From Desertivibrio insolitus (lineage in GTDB: Bacteria; Actinomycetota; Actinomycetes; Actinomycetales; Microbacteriaceae): 64,000 nt of DNA. The notes beneath the pieces are model-generated. The model saw only the letters and a program-made list of their open reading frames with translations, searched no databases and was not told where the DNA came from. Of the stretch, positions 49,355 to 57,391 are shown one piece after another. Every line of letters starts with the position of its first letter. Within the stretch, counting starts at the first letter, position 1. Made by a program: the position numbers and the translations under genes. The DNA lies in the NCBI RefSeq assembly GCF_017355965.1, contig NZ_JAFIQW010000003.1, positions 396,001-460,000 of the forward strand, read 5' to 3'.

Positions 49355-50647
49355 ATGAGCCTTCCCCCCATCGTCGAGCGCCACCGCCTGTGGCGCGGCA
49401 TCTACCAGACCCTGCGCCAGGACATCTTCGGCGGCGCCCTCCTGCTCGGCGCGACGGTGCTCGCGCTGATCCTCGCCAACTCGCCGGCCGCCGGCTGGTA
49501 CGAGTCGGTGCGCGACTTCCGCATCGGACCCGAGGCGCTGCACCTCGACCTCACGATCGGCACGTGGGCCGCCGACGGCCTGCTCGCGATCTTCTTCTTC
49601 GTCGTCGGGCTCGAGCTGAAGGAGGAGTTCGTCGCCGGGCGCCTCCGCGACCGGCGCGCCGCGCTGCTCCCGATCGTCGCCGCGGTCGGCGGCGTGGCGG
49701 TGCCCGCGATCATCTACGCCGTCGTCAACGCCGGATCGGGCGACGCTTTGCGCGGCTGGGCGATCCCCACGGCGACGGACATCGCGTTCGCGATCGCGAT
49801 CATCGCCGTCGTCGGGCGCTTCCTGCCCCCGGCGCTGCGCGTCTTCCTCGTCACCCTCGCCATCGTCGACGACCTCATCGCGATCACGATCATCGCCGTC
49901 GGCTACACGGACGGGCTGAACTTCGTGGCGCTCGGGCTCGCGCTCGTGCCGCTCGCCCTCTTCGCGGTGCTCGTGCAGCGCGGTGTCCGCGCCTGGTGGA
50001 TTCTCATCCCGCTCGGCGTGCTCACCTGGGTGCTCGTGCACGAGTCCGGCGTGCACGCCACGGTCGCCGGCGTGCTGCTCGGCTTCACGGTTCCGGTCGT
50101 CGCGAGCGCCAGAGCCCGCGTCTCGTACGGCACGGATGACTCGGGCCGCGAGCACTGGGAGGGCCTCGCCGGCCACTTCGCCGACCGCTTCAGCGGCGTC
50201 TCGACGATCGCGGTCGCAGTGTTCGCCTTCTTCTCGGCTGGCGTCACGACCGGCGGGCTCGCCGGCTTCGCCGACGCGCTCGGCGACCCGATCGCGATCG
50301 GCATCATCCTCGGCCTCGTGCTCGGCAAGCCGATCGGCATCGCCGGCACGACGTTCCTGCTGACCCGCCTGCGTGGGCTCGCGATCGACCCGTCGCTCAA
50401 GTGGGTCGACATGCTCGGGCTCTCGCTCGTCGCCGGTGTCGGCTTCACCGTGTCGCTCCTCATCGGGGAGCTCTCGTTCGGGCTCGGCTCCGAGGCCGAC
50501 GAGCACGTCAAGATCGGCGTGCTCACGGGCTCGTTCGTCGCGGCGCTGCTCGGCGGCGTCCTGCTCGCGCTGCGCAACCGCCACTACCGCGACCACGGGC
50601 CGAAGAGCGACCTCGACGAGGACGAGGCGGACCCGGCCTTCGGCTAG
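49355..50647 (+). CDS. nhaA: Na+/H+ antiporter NhaA
   Basis: A 430-residue antiporter with about 12 membrane segments. The ion-binding Asp pair is in TLAIVDDLIAITIIAVG; IGTWAADGLLAIFFFVVGLELK and IPTATDIAFAIAIIAVVGRF are the other family signatures, and the C-terminal KWVDMLGLSLVAGVGFTVSL fits. It exports sodium in exchange for protons. The acidic tail (DLDEDEADPAFG) is extra. The ATG at 49355 is chosen because SLPPIVERHR matches the usual N-terminus length. Confidence 0.95.
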   Translation: MSLPPIVERHRLWRGIYQTLRQDIFGGALLLGATVLALILANSPAAGWYESVRDFRIGPEALHLDLTIGTWAADGLLAIFFFVVGLELKEEFVAGRLRDRRAALLPIVAAVGGVAVPAIIYAVVNAGSGDALRGWAIPTATDIAFAIAIIAVVGRFLPPALRVFLVTLAIVDDLIAITIIAVGYTDGLNFVALGLALVPLALFAVLVQRGVRAWWILIPLGVLTWVLVHESGVHATVAGVLLGFTVPVVASARARVSYGTDDSGREHWEGLAGHFADRFSGVSTIAVAVFAFFSAGVTTGGLAGFADALGDPIAIGIILGLVLGKPIGIAGTTFLLTRLRGLAIDPSLKWVDMLGLSLVAGVGFTVSLLIGELSFGLGSEADEHVKIGVLTGSFVAALLGGVLLALRNRHYRDHGPKSDLDEDEADPAFG

Positions 50648-50722
50648 CGGGACGCCCTCCTCGGGGGCACGAGTGACGGGCGCCTGTTCTCGACCACCGG
50701 GTGGCGGGACGCCCTTCTCGGC

Positions 50723-50757
50723 GGTCGAGCAGCGGGCGCAGCCCGCGTATCGAGACC
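50723..50757. repeat. Palindromic repeat family D, copy D3
   Basis: GGTCGAG, core AGCGGGCGCAGCCCGCGTA, TCGAGACC; 35 bases, same length and order as D1. Confidence 0.75.
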
Positions 50758-50804
50758 TCGGCACCACGAGGCATCCGCGTAGAACGAGCGCACGCACCGC
50801 GTCA

Positions 50805-50875
50805 TCCGCGGTCGGACTGTCAGCAGGTGGGAACAGGGAGGAGGGCGCCCCCACCGGCTGACAGCTCGACCGCGG
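50805..50875. repeat. Long hairpin in the convergent gap after nhaA
   Basis: 27-base arms (50805-50831 and about 50849-50875) pair with only three mismatches; the core CTGTCAGC.GGTGGG pairs with CCCACCGGCTGACAG. It may end both nhaA and the facing gene. No U-run is present. Confidence 0.75.
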
Positions 50876-50893
50876 AAGCGCGATCGGCCTGAC

Positions 50894-51283
50894 TCAGACG
50901 GCGGCGAGCAGGTCCTCGTCGTCGTACTCGGCGGCCTCGTCCTCCTCCGACCCGAGCGTGCGGATCACGAGGTAGGTGAGGGCGGAGAACGTGAGGATCG
51001 TGATGAGGCCCGTGGTGACGGCGACCTCACTGGCCGAGCGGCCGAACGCAGACGTGCCCTCGAGCACTGAGCAGGTCACGAAGAGCAGCCAGAAGGCGAG
51101 CACGGCGACCGCGCCCATGAAGGAGCGCTCGGCGGGGGTGACGGAGGAGTGGGCGAGCGCGTCGAGACGTCCGAGACGTCGCGAAAGAGCCGCCAGGGTA
51201 GCGGTAAGCAAGGGTTCGGGTTCCTTAGGGTGGGTCGGCTCCGACGGTCGGGATTCCGTCGGTTCGGGTAGCCGGTCCTCCAT
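50894..51283 (-). CDS. Hypothetical two-helix membrane protein
   Basis: A 129-residue protein. The N-terminus is hydrophilic and Pro/Glu-rich (LPEPTESRPSEPTHPKEPEP), then SVTPAERSFMGAVAVLAFWL begins the first membrane helix and VAVTTGLITILTFSALTYLV the second; the tail is acidic (SEEDEAAEYDDEDLLAAV). AGGGG lies upstream of the ATG at 51283. Family not recognised. Confidence 0.65.
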   Translation of the reverse strand: MEDRLPEPTESRPSEPTHPKEPEPLLTATLAALSRRLGRLDALAHSSVTPAERSFMGAVAVLAFWLLFVTCSVLEGTSAFGRSASEVAVTTGLITILTFSALTYLVIRTLGSEEDEAAEYDDEDLLAAV

Positions 51284-51412
51284 TTGTACCCCTGCACCCG
51301 GTACCCCCCGATAGTCCCCGTTCGGGGGTCACGCGAGGGTCGCAGTGCCACCCCTTGTGGATGCCCTGCCCGCGAACCCCCACAGGTTGGAGGGGCGCTC
51401 GGCCGAAGTGGC

Positions 51413-51889
51413 TTACGCGCCGCGCCGCACCTCGTCGCAGACGGGCGGCTGGATGGCGTGGAGCACCGACTGCGAGATGCCGCTCACGGCCGCGAGCTGC
51501 TCGGGGGTGAGAGCGTCGAAGAACAGCCGTCGGATCTCGGCGAAGTGGCCGCGCATGACCTTGAGCACGGCGCGACGGCCGTCGGCGGTCAGGGAGATCC
51601 AACTGCCGCGGGCGTCGTCCTCGCACTCGACGCGTTCGAGCAGTCCGCGCGACGACATCCGCGTCACCTGGTGCGACACCCGGCTCTTCTCCCAGCCGAG
51701 CAGGTCGGCGAGCGCCCCGGCACGGAGCCGGCGATTTGGCGCCTCGAAGAGCGTGATGAGGATGTCGAAGTCGGCGGACGAGAGCGAGCCGTCGCGCTGC
51801 AACTGCTCGGCGAGGGCGCGATCGAGCTGTCGCCGCATGGCGACGAAGTCGATCCAGAGGCGCCGCTCGTCGGCGCTGAGCCCGCTCAT
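51413..51889 (-). CDS. MarR-family transcriptional regulator
   Basis: A 158-residue winged-helix regulator: ADFDILITLFEAPNRRLRAG, recognition region LADLLGWEKSRVSHQVTRMS and wing ECEDDARGSWISLTADGR. I start it at the ATG at 51889 because TAGCAT ends 7 bases before it; an ATG at 51898 is possible. It is divergent from a flavin reductase, and repeated GTTGAC motifs in the shared promoter suggest it controls that gene and itself. Confidence 0.88.
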   Translation of the reverse strand: MSGLSADERRLWIDFVAMRRQLDRALAEQLQRDGSLSSADFDILITLFEAPNRRLRAGALADLLGWEKSRVSHQVTRMSSRGLLERVECEDDARGSWISLTADGRRAVLKVMRGHFAEIRRLFFDALTPEQLAAVSGISQSVLHAIQPPVCDEVRRGA

Positions 51890-51910
51890 GGCACCCATGC
51901 TACCGAGTGG

Positions 51911-51938
51911 TTGACACATCACCAATAGGGAGTATGGT
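51911..51938 (+). promoter_or_regulatory. Promoter of the flavin reductase with candidate MarR sites
   Basis: TTGACA (51911-51916), 16 bases, TATGGT (51933-51938): the best -35/-10 pair in the window. TGGTTGACACATCA and TGGTTGACGTGTCA are near-repeats that overlap the -35 and the start region; TGACGTGTCA is itself nearly palindromic. Confidence 0.55.
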
Positions 51939-51969
51939 TGACGTGTCATCCATCAGTGAAGGGACAATC

Positions 51970-52551
51970 GTGACCGACCTCAAGATCGGAATCATCCTCG
52001 GCAGCACCCGCCCGGGGCGTAACGGCGCCGCCATCGCCCAGTGGGTGAAGGACCAGGTCGACCTCGACACCCGCGCCGAGTTCGAGGTCATCGACCTCGC
52101 CGACGCGAACCTCCCCATCTACGACGAGGCCATCCCCGCCGCCATGGGCCAGTACCAGGCCGAGCACACCCGCGCCTTCGCCGAGACCATCGCCAAGTAC
52201 GACGGCTTCATCTTCCTCACCCCGGAGTACAACCACTCCATCAGCGGTGCGCTGAAGAACGCGCTCGACTTCGTCTACGCGGAGTGGAACAACAAGGCCG
52301 CCGCCATCGTGAGCTGGGGTTCGGTCGGTGGCGCCCGCGCCGCCGAGCACCTCCGCCTCATCCTGGCCGAGCTGCAGGTCGCCACCGTGCGCGCGCAGCT
52401 GACCTTCACGTTCGCGAACGACTTCGCCGACTTCTCCACCTTCGCCCCGAACCCGGGTGCCGTGAGCGCCGTCGAGCCCATGCTCGACCAGCTCATCGCC
52501 TGGACCGCGGCCATGAAGACGGTGCGCGAGAACGCGGCGGTCGCGGCCTAG
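51970..52551 (+). CDS. NADPH-dependent FMN reductase
   Basis: A 193-residue flavodoxin-fold reductase: IGIILGSTRPGRNGAAIAQW binds FMN phosphate and FLTPEYNHSISGALKNALDF is the family signature. The GTG at 51970 has AAGGGA upstream. It is divergent from a MarR regulator, the usual arrangement for quinone or diamide-type stress defence, which is inference. It is a paralogue of the gene at 1-551, and a hairpin terminator follows. Confidence 0.92.
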   Translation: MTDLKIGIILGSTRPGRNGAAIAQWVKDQVDLDTRAEFEVIDLADANLPIYDEAIPAAMGQYQAEHTRAFAETIAKYDGFIFLTPEYNHSISGALKNALDFVYAEWNNKAAAIVSWGSVGGARAAEHLRLILAELQVATVRAQLTFTFANDFADFSTFAPNPGAVSAVEPMLDQLIAWTAAMKTVRENAAVAA

Positions 52552-52569
52552 TCCGCACCGCACCTCGAA

Positions 52570-52604
52570 GGCGGGTCGGCTCCTCAGGAGTCGGCCCGCC
52601 TTTC
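52570..52604 (+). terminator. Rho-independent terminator after the flavin reductase
   Basis: GGCGGGTCGGCTCC, loop TCA, then GGAGTCGGCCCGCC and TTTCT. 14-bp stem with two G-U pairs. Confidence 0.88.
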
Positions 52605-52811
52605 TGTGTCTGGCGGCGCCGCGCCGCGCCGGAAGCGCCCGCGCCCTGTCGACCCGTGCGCCCGCCATCGATGCGTGACCCGCTCTCAACCTGTGTCCCT
52701 GCCACCGAGCCGTAACCGCGCCAACTGCAGCATGGGGGCATGCAGGTCGAGTGCGAGATCGCGGATGCCTCGCGTGCTAGCTCTGCGGGTAGCCGCGCGC
52801 TCCGGATGCCG

Positions 52812-53168
52812 CTACGCGCCGAGCGCCGACCGCACGTAGCGCAGCGCGGTGGCGGCGTCCACGCCGAGGGCGGCGATGCGGTCGGCGTAGGCGCGGGCCG
52901 CCTCCTGCGCCGCGCGCTCGGTGGCGTCGCCCTGCGCGTTGACGTACGAGCCGCTGCGCCCGCGGGTCTCGATGAAGCCGTCGGCCTCGAGTTCGCGGTA
53001 GGCGCGGGCCACGGTGTTCGCGGCGATGCCGAGCTCCTCCGCGAGGCCGCGCACGGTCGGCAGTCGGTGACCCGCCGGCAGGATGCCGCCCCGGATGTCA
53101 TCGATGATGCGCGTGCGCAGCTGCTCGAACGGCGGGGTCGAGGAGTTCGGGTCGAGCCTGATGTCCAT
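52812..53168 (-). CDS. GntR-family regulator, short YtrA type
   Basis: A 118-residue regulator: STPPFEQLRTRIIDDIRGG, LPTVRGLAEELGIAANTVAR (winged helix) and YRELEADGFIETRGRSGSYV. The C-terminal part is a short helix rather than a ligand domain, as in the YtrA subgroup, which usually controls ABC transporters. No such transporter is adjacent. TAGCGT ends 7 bases before the ATG at 53168. Confidence 0.88.
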   Translation of the reverse strand: MDIRLDPNSSTPPFEQLRTRIIDDIRGGILPAGHRLPTVRGLAEELGIAANTVARAYRELEADGFIETRGRSGSYVNAQGDATERAAQEAARAYADRIAALGVDAATALRYVRSALGA

Positions 53169-53194
53169 CGGCGTCACGCTACCGCGCGGGGCAT

Positions 53195-53253
53195 CGAAGA
53201 AGGATCAGCCGATCCGGGTCGGAAAGGGACCGGATGGCGCGGTTCCTCCTTCG
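53195..53253. repeat. Palindromic element family C, copy C2
   Basis: CGAAGAAGGA (from 53195) pairs with TCCTCCTTCG (ending 53253) with one mismatch. The interior ATCCGGGTCGGAAAGGGACC matches C1 and C3; 59 bases. Confidence 0.75.
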
Positions 53254-53384
53254 TTGGCTGCGCTCCGCGGCATCCGACGGACGGATCGACAACGGAGGCG
53301 AATCGGCCGCTGCGGGTACGAAGTCGACGTGGCCAGGCAGGAACGCCGCCCGAATCGATCCCCCGCACGGCACGGCACCGAGCC

Positions 53385-53822
53385 TCAGTCGCGCGCCCGG
53401 TCCACGAGCCGCGACAGCACGATCGCGCTGCGGGTGTGGTCGACGTTCGGGGCGTTGCGCACGCGTTCGAGCGCGTCCTCGAGGGACGGGATGTCGCGCG
53501 AGCGCATCTGCACGATGGCATCCGCCCCACCCGTCACGGTGCCGGCGTAGACGACCTCCGGCACGGCCGAGAGGATGCGACGCAGCTCGCCCGGCGCGAC
53601 GGTGCCCCGGCAGAACAGCTCGACGAAAGCCTCGGTGCCCCGGCCCTCGACGGTCGGGTCGACCTGCACGGTGAAGCCCTTGATCACGCCCTCCGCGAGC
53701 AGCCGGTCGACGCGGCGCTTCACCGCGGAGGCGCTCAGGCCGACCTTCAACCCGATGTCGCCGTAGCCCGCCCGGGCGTTCCGGCGCAGCTGCTCGATGA
53801 TGCCGTAGTCGAGATCGTCCAT
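53385..53822 (-). CDS. Lrp/AsnC-family regulator
   Basis: A 145-residue regulator: DDLDYGIIEQLRRNARAGYG, helix-turn-helix IGLKVGLSASAVKRRVDRLL, and a RAM-type effector domain (VVYAGTVTGGADAIVQMRSR). It diverges from the arginine-catabolic pair and probably senses arginine or ornithine, by context. TATGCT ends 6 bases before the ATG at 53822, suggesting a leaderless mRNA. Confidence 0.92.
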   Translation of the reverse strand: MDDLDYGIIEQLRRNARAGYGDIGLKVGLSASAVKRRVDRLLAEGVIKGFTVQVDPTVEGRGTEAFVELFCRGTVAPGELRRILSAVPEVVYAGTVTGGADAIVQMRSRDIPSLEDALERVRNAPNVDHTRSAIVLSRLVDRARD

Positions 53823-53834
53823 GTCCGGAGCATA

Positions 53835-53876
53835 TTGCGTGCGTAGCAGTAGCACTAGAAGCAGGATCGTTGCGTG
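53835..53876. promoter_or_regulatory. Repeated TTGCGTG motifs in the Lrp/arginine promoter gap
   Basis: TTGCGTG occurs at 53835 and 53870, 35 bases apart, in the 98-base divergent gap. It may be an Lrp site. Confidence 0.25.
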
Positions 53877-53920
53877 AGAAGCACGGCGGCGAGCGCATCC
53901 GTGCACCCACAATGAGAGTC

Positions 53921-54769
53921 ATGACGTTGACCGAGCCGCTCGTGACATCCGCCACCCGCACGCCCGCCACGAAGACCGTGCTCATGTGCCGACCCGACCA
54001 CTTCACCGTGAGCTACCGCATCAACCCGTGGATGTTCCCGCAGAACCCTACCGACACCGCCAAGGCGGTCGCGCAGTGGGAGGTGCTCCACGACACGTAC
54101 GTGGGGCTCGGCTTCGACGTCAAGCTCATCGACCCCATCCCCGGCCTGCCCGACATGGTCTACGCGGCCAACGGCGGCTTCACCCTCGACGGCGTCGCCT
54201 ACGGCGCGAGCTTCACCTACCCCGAGCGTCAGCCCGAGGGCCCCGCGTACATGGACTGGTTCGCAGCCAACGGCTTCCAGGTCGCGGTGCCGAAGGAGAT
54301 CAACGAGGGCGAGGGCGACTTCCTGCTCGTCGGCGACGTGATCCTCGCCGGCACCGGCTTCCGCAGCGCCAACGACAGCCACGGCGAGCTCGGCCGCATC
54401 TTCGACCGTCCCGTCGTCTCGCTCAACCTCGTCAACCCGAGCTACTACCATCTCGACACCGCCATCGCGGTGCTCGACGACCGGCCCGAGTCGGCGAACA
54501 TCGCCTACCTGCCGAGCGCCTTCGACGAGCCCTCGCTCGAGATCCTGCGCGAGCGCTTCCCCGACGCGATCATCGTCACCGAGGAGGACGCCGCCGTGCT
54601 CGGCCTCAACTCCTTCTCCGACGGCTACAACATCGTTATCGCCTCCCGAGCCAAGGACTTCGAGCGCCAGCTGCGCGAGCGCGGCTTCAACCCCATCGGC
54701 GTCGACCTCTCGGAGCTGCTCCGCGGAGGCGGCGGCGTCAAGTGCTGCACCCTGGAGCTCCGAGCATGA
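53921..54769 (+). CDS. Amidinotransferase-superfamily hydrolase: dimethylargininase or arginine dihydrolase
   Basis: A 282-residue protein usually annotated as dimethylargininase. VLMCRPDHFTVSYRINPWMF, LPDMVYAANGGFTLDGV, GFRSANDSHGELG, catalytic His in NPSYYHLDTAIAVL and catalytic Cys in GGVKCCTLELRA are visible. These segments resemble the arginine dihydrolase domain of cyanobacterial ArgZ/AgrE from memory, including the Asn in the AANGG loop. rocD follows with an ATGA overlap, so arginine to ornithine to glutamate semialdehyde would be a natural path. I start it at 53921; GAGAG precedes it. Confidence 0.85.
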   Translation: MTLTEPLVTSATRTPATKTVLMCRPDHFTVSYRINPWMFPQNPTDTAKAVAQWEVLHDTYVGLGFDVKLIDPIPGLPDMVYAANGGFTLDGVAYGASFTYPERQPEGPAYMDWFAANGFQVAVPKEINEGEGDFLLVGDVILAGTGFRSANDSHGELGRIFDRPVVSLNLVNPSYYHLDTAIAVLDDRPESANIAYLPSAFDEPSLEILRERFPDAIIVTEEDAAVLGLNSFSDGYNIVIASRAKDFERQLRERGFNPIGVDLSELLRGGGGVKCCTLELRA

Positions 54770-55983
54770 CCACCGCCACCGACACCGACTTCATCGGCCT
54801 CGAGCACGAGCACGCCGCGCACAACTACCACCCGCTCCCCGTCGTCGTGTCGCACGGCGAGGGCGCCTGGGTGACGGATGTCTCGGGCCGCCGCTACCTC
54901 GACTGCCTGGCCGCGTACTCGGCCGTGAACTTCGGCCACGGGCATCCGGCCCTCGTCGCCGCCGCCAAGGAGCAGCTCGACCGCATCACGCTGACAAGCC
55001 GGGCGTTCCACAACGACCAGCTCGGTCCGTTCGTGACGGCGCTCGCGGCGCTCGCCGGCAAGGACATGGTGCTGCCGATGAACACCGGCGCCGAGGCCGT
55101 CGAGAGCGCAATCAAGGTCGCCCGGGCCTGGGGCTACCGCGTCAAGGGCGTGCCCGCCGAGCGCGCGACGATCATCGTCGCCGACGGCAACTTCCACGGC
55201 CGCACGACGACGATCATCAGCTTCTCCAACGACCCCGACGCACGCGCCGACTTCGGCCCGTACACCCCGGGCTTCCGCAGCGTGCCCTACGGCGACCCTG
55301 CCGCGCTCGAGGCGGCGATCGACGAGACCACCGTCGCCGTGCTGATCGAGCCGATCCAGGGTGAGGCGGGCATCCTCGTTCCGCCGGCCGACTACCTGCC
55401 CGCGGTGCGCCGTATCACGAGCGAGCGCAACGTGCTCTTCATCGCCGACGAGATCCAGTCGGGCCTCGGCCGCACCGGCGCAACGTTCCAGTGCGAGAAC
55501 GCGGGCGTCGTGCCCGACCTCTACCTGCTCGGCAAGGCGCTCGGCGGCGGGATCGTGCCCGTCAGCGCCGTCGTCGGCAACGCGGATGTCCTGGGCGTGC
55601 TGCGCCCGGGCGAGCACGGCTCCACCTTCGGCGGCAACCCGCTCGCCGCGGCCGTCGGCCACGCCGTCGTCGACCTGCTCGCGACCGGCGAGTACCAGCA
55701 GCGCGCCCGCGAGCTCGGCGAGCACCTGCACGCCCGCCTCCGCACCCTCATTGGCCGCGGTGTCGTGACGGTCCGCGGTGCCGGACTCTGGGCGGGCATC
55801 GACATCGACCCGGCCCTCGCCACCGGACGCGAGGTGTGCGAACGCCTCATGGAGCGCGGCGTGCTCGCGAAGGACACCCACGGCTCCACCATCCGCCTGG
55901 CCCCGCCGATCGTCGTCGAGCGCGACGACCTCGACTGGGCCGTCGACCAACTCGAAGGGGTGCTCACCGAACTCGGCGCATAG
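54766..55983 (+). CDS. rocD: Ornithine--oxo-acid transaminase
   Basis: A 405-residue class III aminotransferase. NYHPLPVVVSHGEGAWVTDV opens it; GNFHGRTTTIISFSND and LFIADEIQSGLGRTGATFQC bind PLP, and Lys in LLGKALGGGIVPVSAVVGN forms the Schiff base. The NTGAEAVESAIKVARAWGY segment and Tyr/Glu pattern favour ornithine over acetylornithine. It moves the delta-amino group of ornithine to 2-oxoglutarate. Coupled to the preceding arginine hydrolase. Confidence 0.93.
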   Translation: MTTATDTDFIGLEHEHAAHNYHPLPVVVSHGEGAWVTDVSGRRYLDCLAAYSAVNFGHGHPALVAAAKEQLDRITLTSRAFHNDQLGPFVTALAALAGKDMVLPMNTGAEAVESAIKVARAWGYRVKGVPAERATIIVADGNFHGRTTTIISFSNDPDARADFGPYTPGFRSVPYGDPAALEAAIDETTVAVLIEPIQGEAGILVPPADYLPAVRRITSERNVLFIADEIQSGLGRTGATFQCENAGVVPDLYLLGKALGGGIVPVSAVVGNADVLGVLRPGEHGSTFGGNPLAAAVGHAVVDLLATGEYQQRARELGEHLHARLRTLIGRGVVTVRGAGLWAGIDIDPALATGREVCERLMERGVLAKDTHGSTIRLAPPIVVERDDLDWAVDQLEGVLTELGA

Positions 55984-56054
55984 CACGGGCCGCCCTCCTC
56001 AGGAACCCGACGCATGCCCCTGCGTCCTGAGGAGGGCTTCCGCCTGCGCGCCTC

Positions 56055-56083
56055 GGCCGGGCGAAGCCCGGCGTATCGAAACC
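56055..56083. repeat. Palindromic repeat family D, copy D4 (diverged)
   Basis: GGCCGGGCGAAGCCCGGCGT then ATCGAAACC; the GGGC.AAGCCC core and TCGA.ACC end are kept, the GGTCGAG end is lost. Confidence 0.55.
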
Positions 56084-56095
56084 CCGCGCACCCGA

Positions 56096-56154
56096 CGAAG
56101 GAGAATCCGCCAAATCCGGTCGGAAGCCGACCCGAGAGCGCTGATTCTCCTTCG
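56096..56154. repeat. Palindromic element family C, copy C3
   Basis: Perfect 12-bp arms CGAAGGAGAATC (56096-56107) and GATTCTCCTTCG (56143-56154), interior AATCCGGTCGGAAGCCGACC. 59 bases, same length as C2. Confidence 0.85.
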
Positions 56155-56239
56155 ACACCCGCGCCCCGCCCCTGTGAGTCGCGCCCTCCCCGGCGGGTGC
56201 TCACCGTCGATGTCGGTCGCCCCGCTTAGCGTTCCCGGC

Positions 56240-57391
56240 GTGAAGATCCTGCACACGTCGGACTGGCACATCGGCCGCACGTTCCACACGCACTCGACGC
56301 TCGAGCACCTCCGCCAGGTGCTCGACGCGCTCGCCGCGGTGGTGGCCGAGCGCCGCGTCGACGTCGTGCTCGTCGCGGGCGACGTCTTCGACTCCGCAAC
56401 CCCGTCGGCGGATGCCATGAAGCTGCTGCAGCACGCCTTCCGCAGCATCCGCGAGGCGGGCGCCACGATCGTCGCGACGAGCGGCAACCACGACTCGATC
56501 ACCCGGCTCGGCTTCCACGCGGAGTGGATCCGCCTCGCCGGCATCCACGTCCTCACCGAGCACGGGCGGCTCGATGAGCCGGTGACCCTCGAGGACGAGC
56601 ACGGCGACGTGCACTTCTACGGCATCCCGTACCTCGAGCCGGCGCTCATCCGCCACGACTACCCGGGCGTCGAGCTGCGCACGCACGAGCAGGCGCTGAC
56701 CTTCGCAATGCAGCGCATCCGCGACGACCGCGGGCGCCGCGGCAGCCGCTCGGTCGTGCTCTCCCACTGCTTCGCCGCCGGGGTCGCGGCGAGCGACGTC
56801 GAGCGGGACATCTCCTCAGGCGGGCTCGACCTCGTGCCCGCCTCGGTGTTCGCCGACGCCGATTACGTCGCGCTCGGGCACATCCACGGCCGGCAGACGA
56901 TCAGCGAGAGCGTCCGCTACTCGGGTGCCCCGCTGCACTACTCCTTCTCCGAGGCGGGCAAGCCCCGCGGCGGATGGCTCGTCGAGCTCGGCCCCGACGG
57001 GCTCGGCACCGTCGAGTGGCTCGACCTCCCGGTACCCCGCACCCTCGTGCAGCTCACAGGCGAGCTCGACGAGTTGCTGACGGATGCCGCGCACGACGAG
57101 CACACCGGCTGCTGGGTCAAGGCCGTTGTCACCGACCGGGTGCGCCCCATCGACGGCATCCGCCGCCTGCAGGCCCGCTTCCCGCACTGCGTCGCATTCG
57201 AGTGGCGCCCGAGCGTGGTCGCCGAGGACAGCGCCGCGAGCTACGGCGAACGCGTGAAGGGTCAGTCCGACGGGCAGATCGTCGCCGAGTTCCTCGCCCA
57301 CGTGCGCAACGGGGTCGGTCCGACCTCGTTCGAGACAGCGCTCGTCGAGGAACTGCTCGCGGGGGAGCGCGCCTCGGAGGTGACCGCGTGA
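56240..57391 (+). CDS. sbcD: Exonuclease SbcCD subunit D
   Basis: A 383-residue Mre11-type nuclease. ILHTSDWHIGRTFH, VLVAGDVFDSATPS, TSGNHDSITRLGF, VLSHCFAAG and VALGHIHGRQTI are the five phosphoesterase motifs with the metal ligands. The capping and SbcC-binding regions follow. With SbcC it trims hairpins and blocked DNA ends. GTG at 56240 has TAGCGT 7 bases upstream and no Shine-Dalgarno sequence. Its stop overlaps the sbcC GTG. Confidence 0.95.
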   Translation: MKILHTSDWHIGRTFHTHSTLEHLRQVLDALAAVVAERRVDVVLVAGDVFDSATPSADAMKLLQHAFRSIREAGATIVATSGNHDSITRLGFHAEWIRLAGIHVLTEHGRLDEPVTLEDEHGDVHFYGIPYLEPALIRHDYPGVELRTHEQALTFAMQRIRDDRGRRGSRSVVLSHCFAAGVAASDVERDISSGGLDLVPASVFADADYVALGHIHGRQTISESVRYSGAPLHYSFSEAGKPRGGWLVELGPDGLGTVEWLDLPVPRTLVQLTGELDELLTDAAHDEHTGCWVKAVVTDRVRPIDGIRRLQARFPHCVAFEWRPSVVAEDSAASYGERVKGQSDGQIVAEFLAHVRNGVGPTSFETALVEELLAGERASEVTA

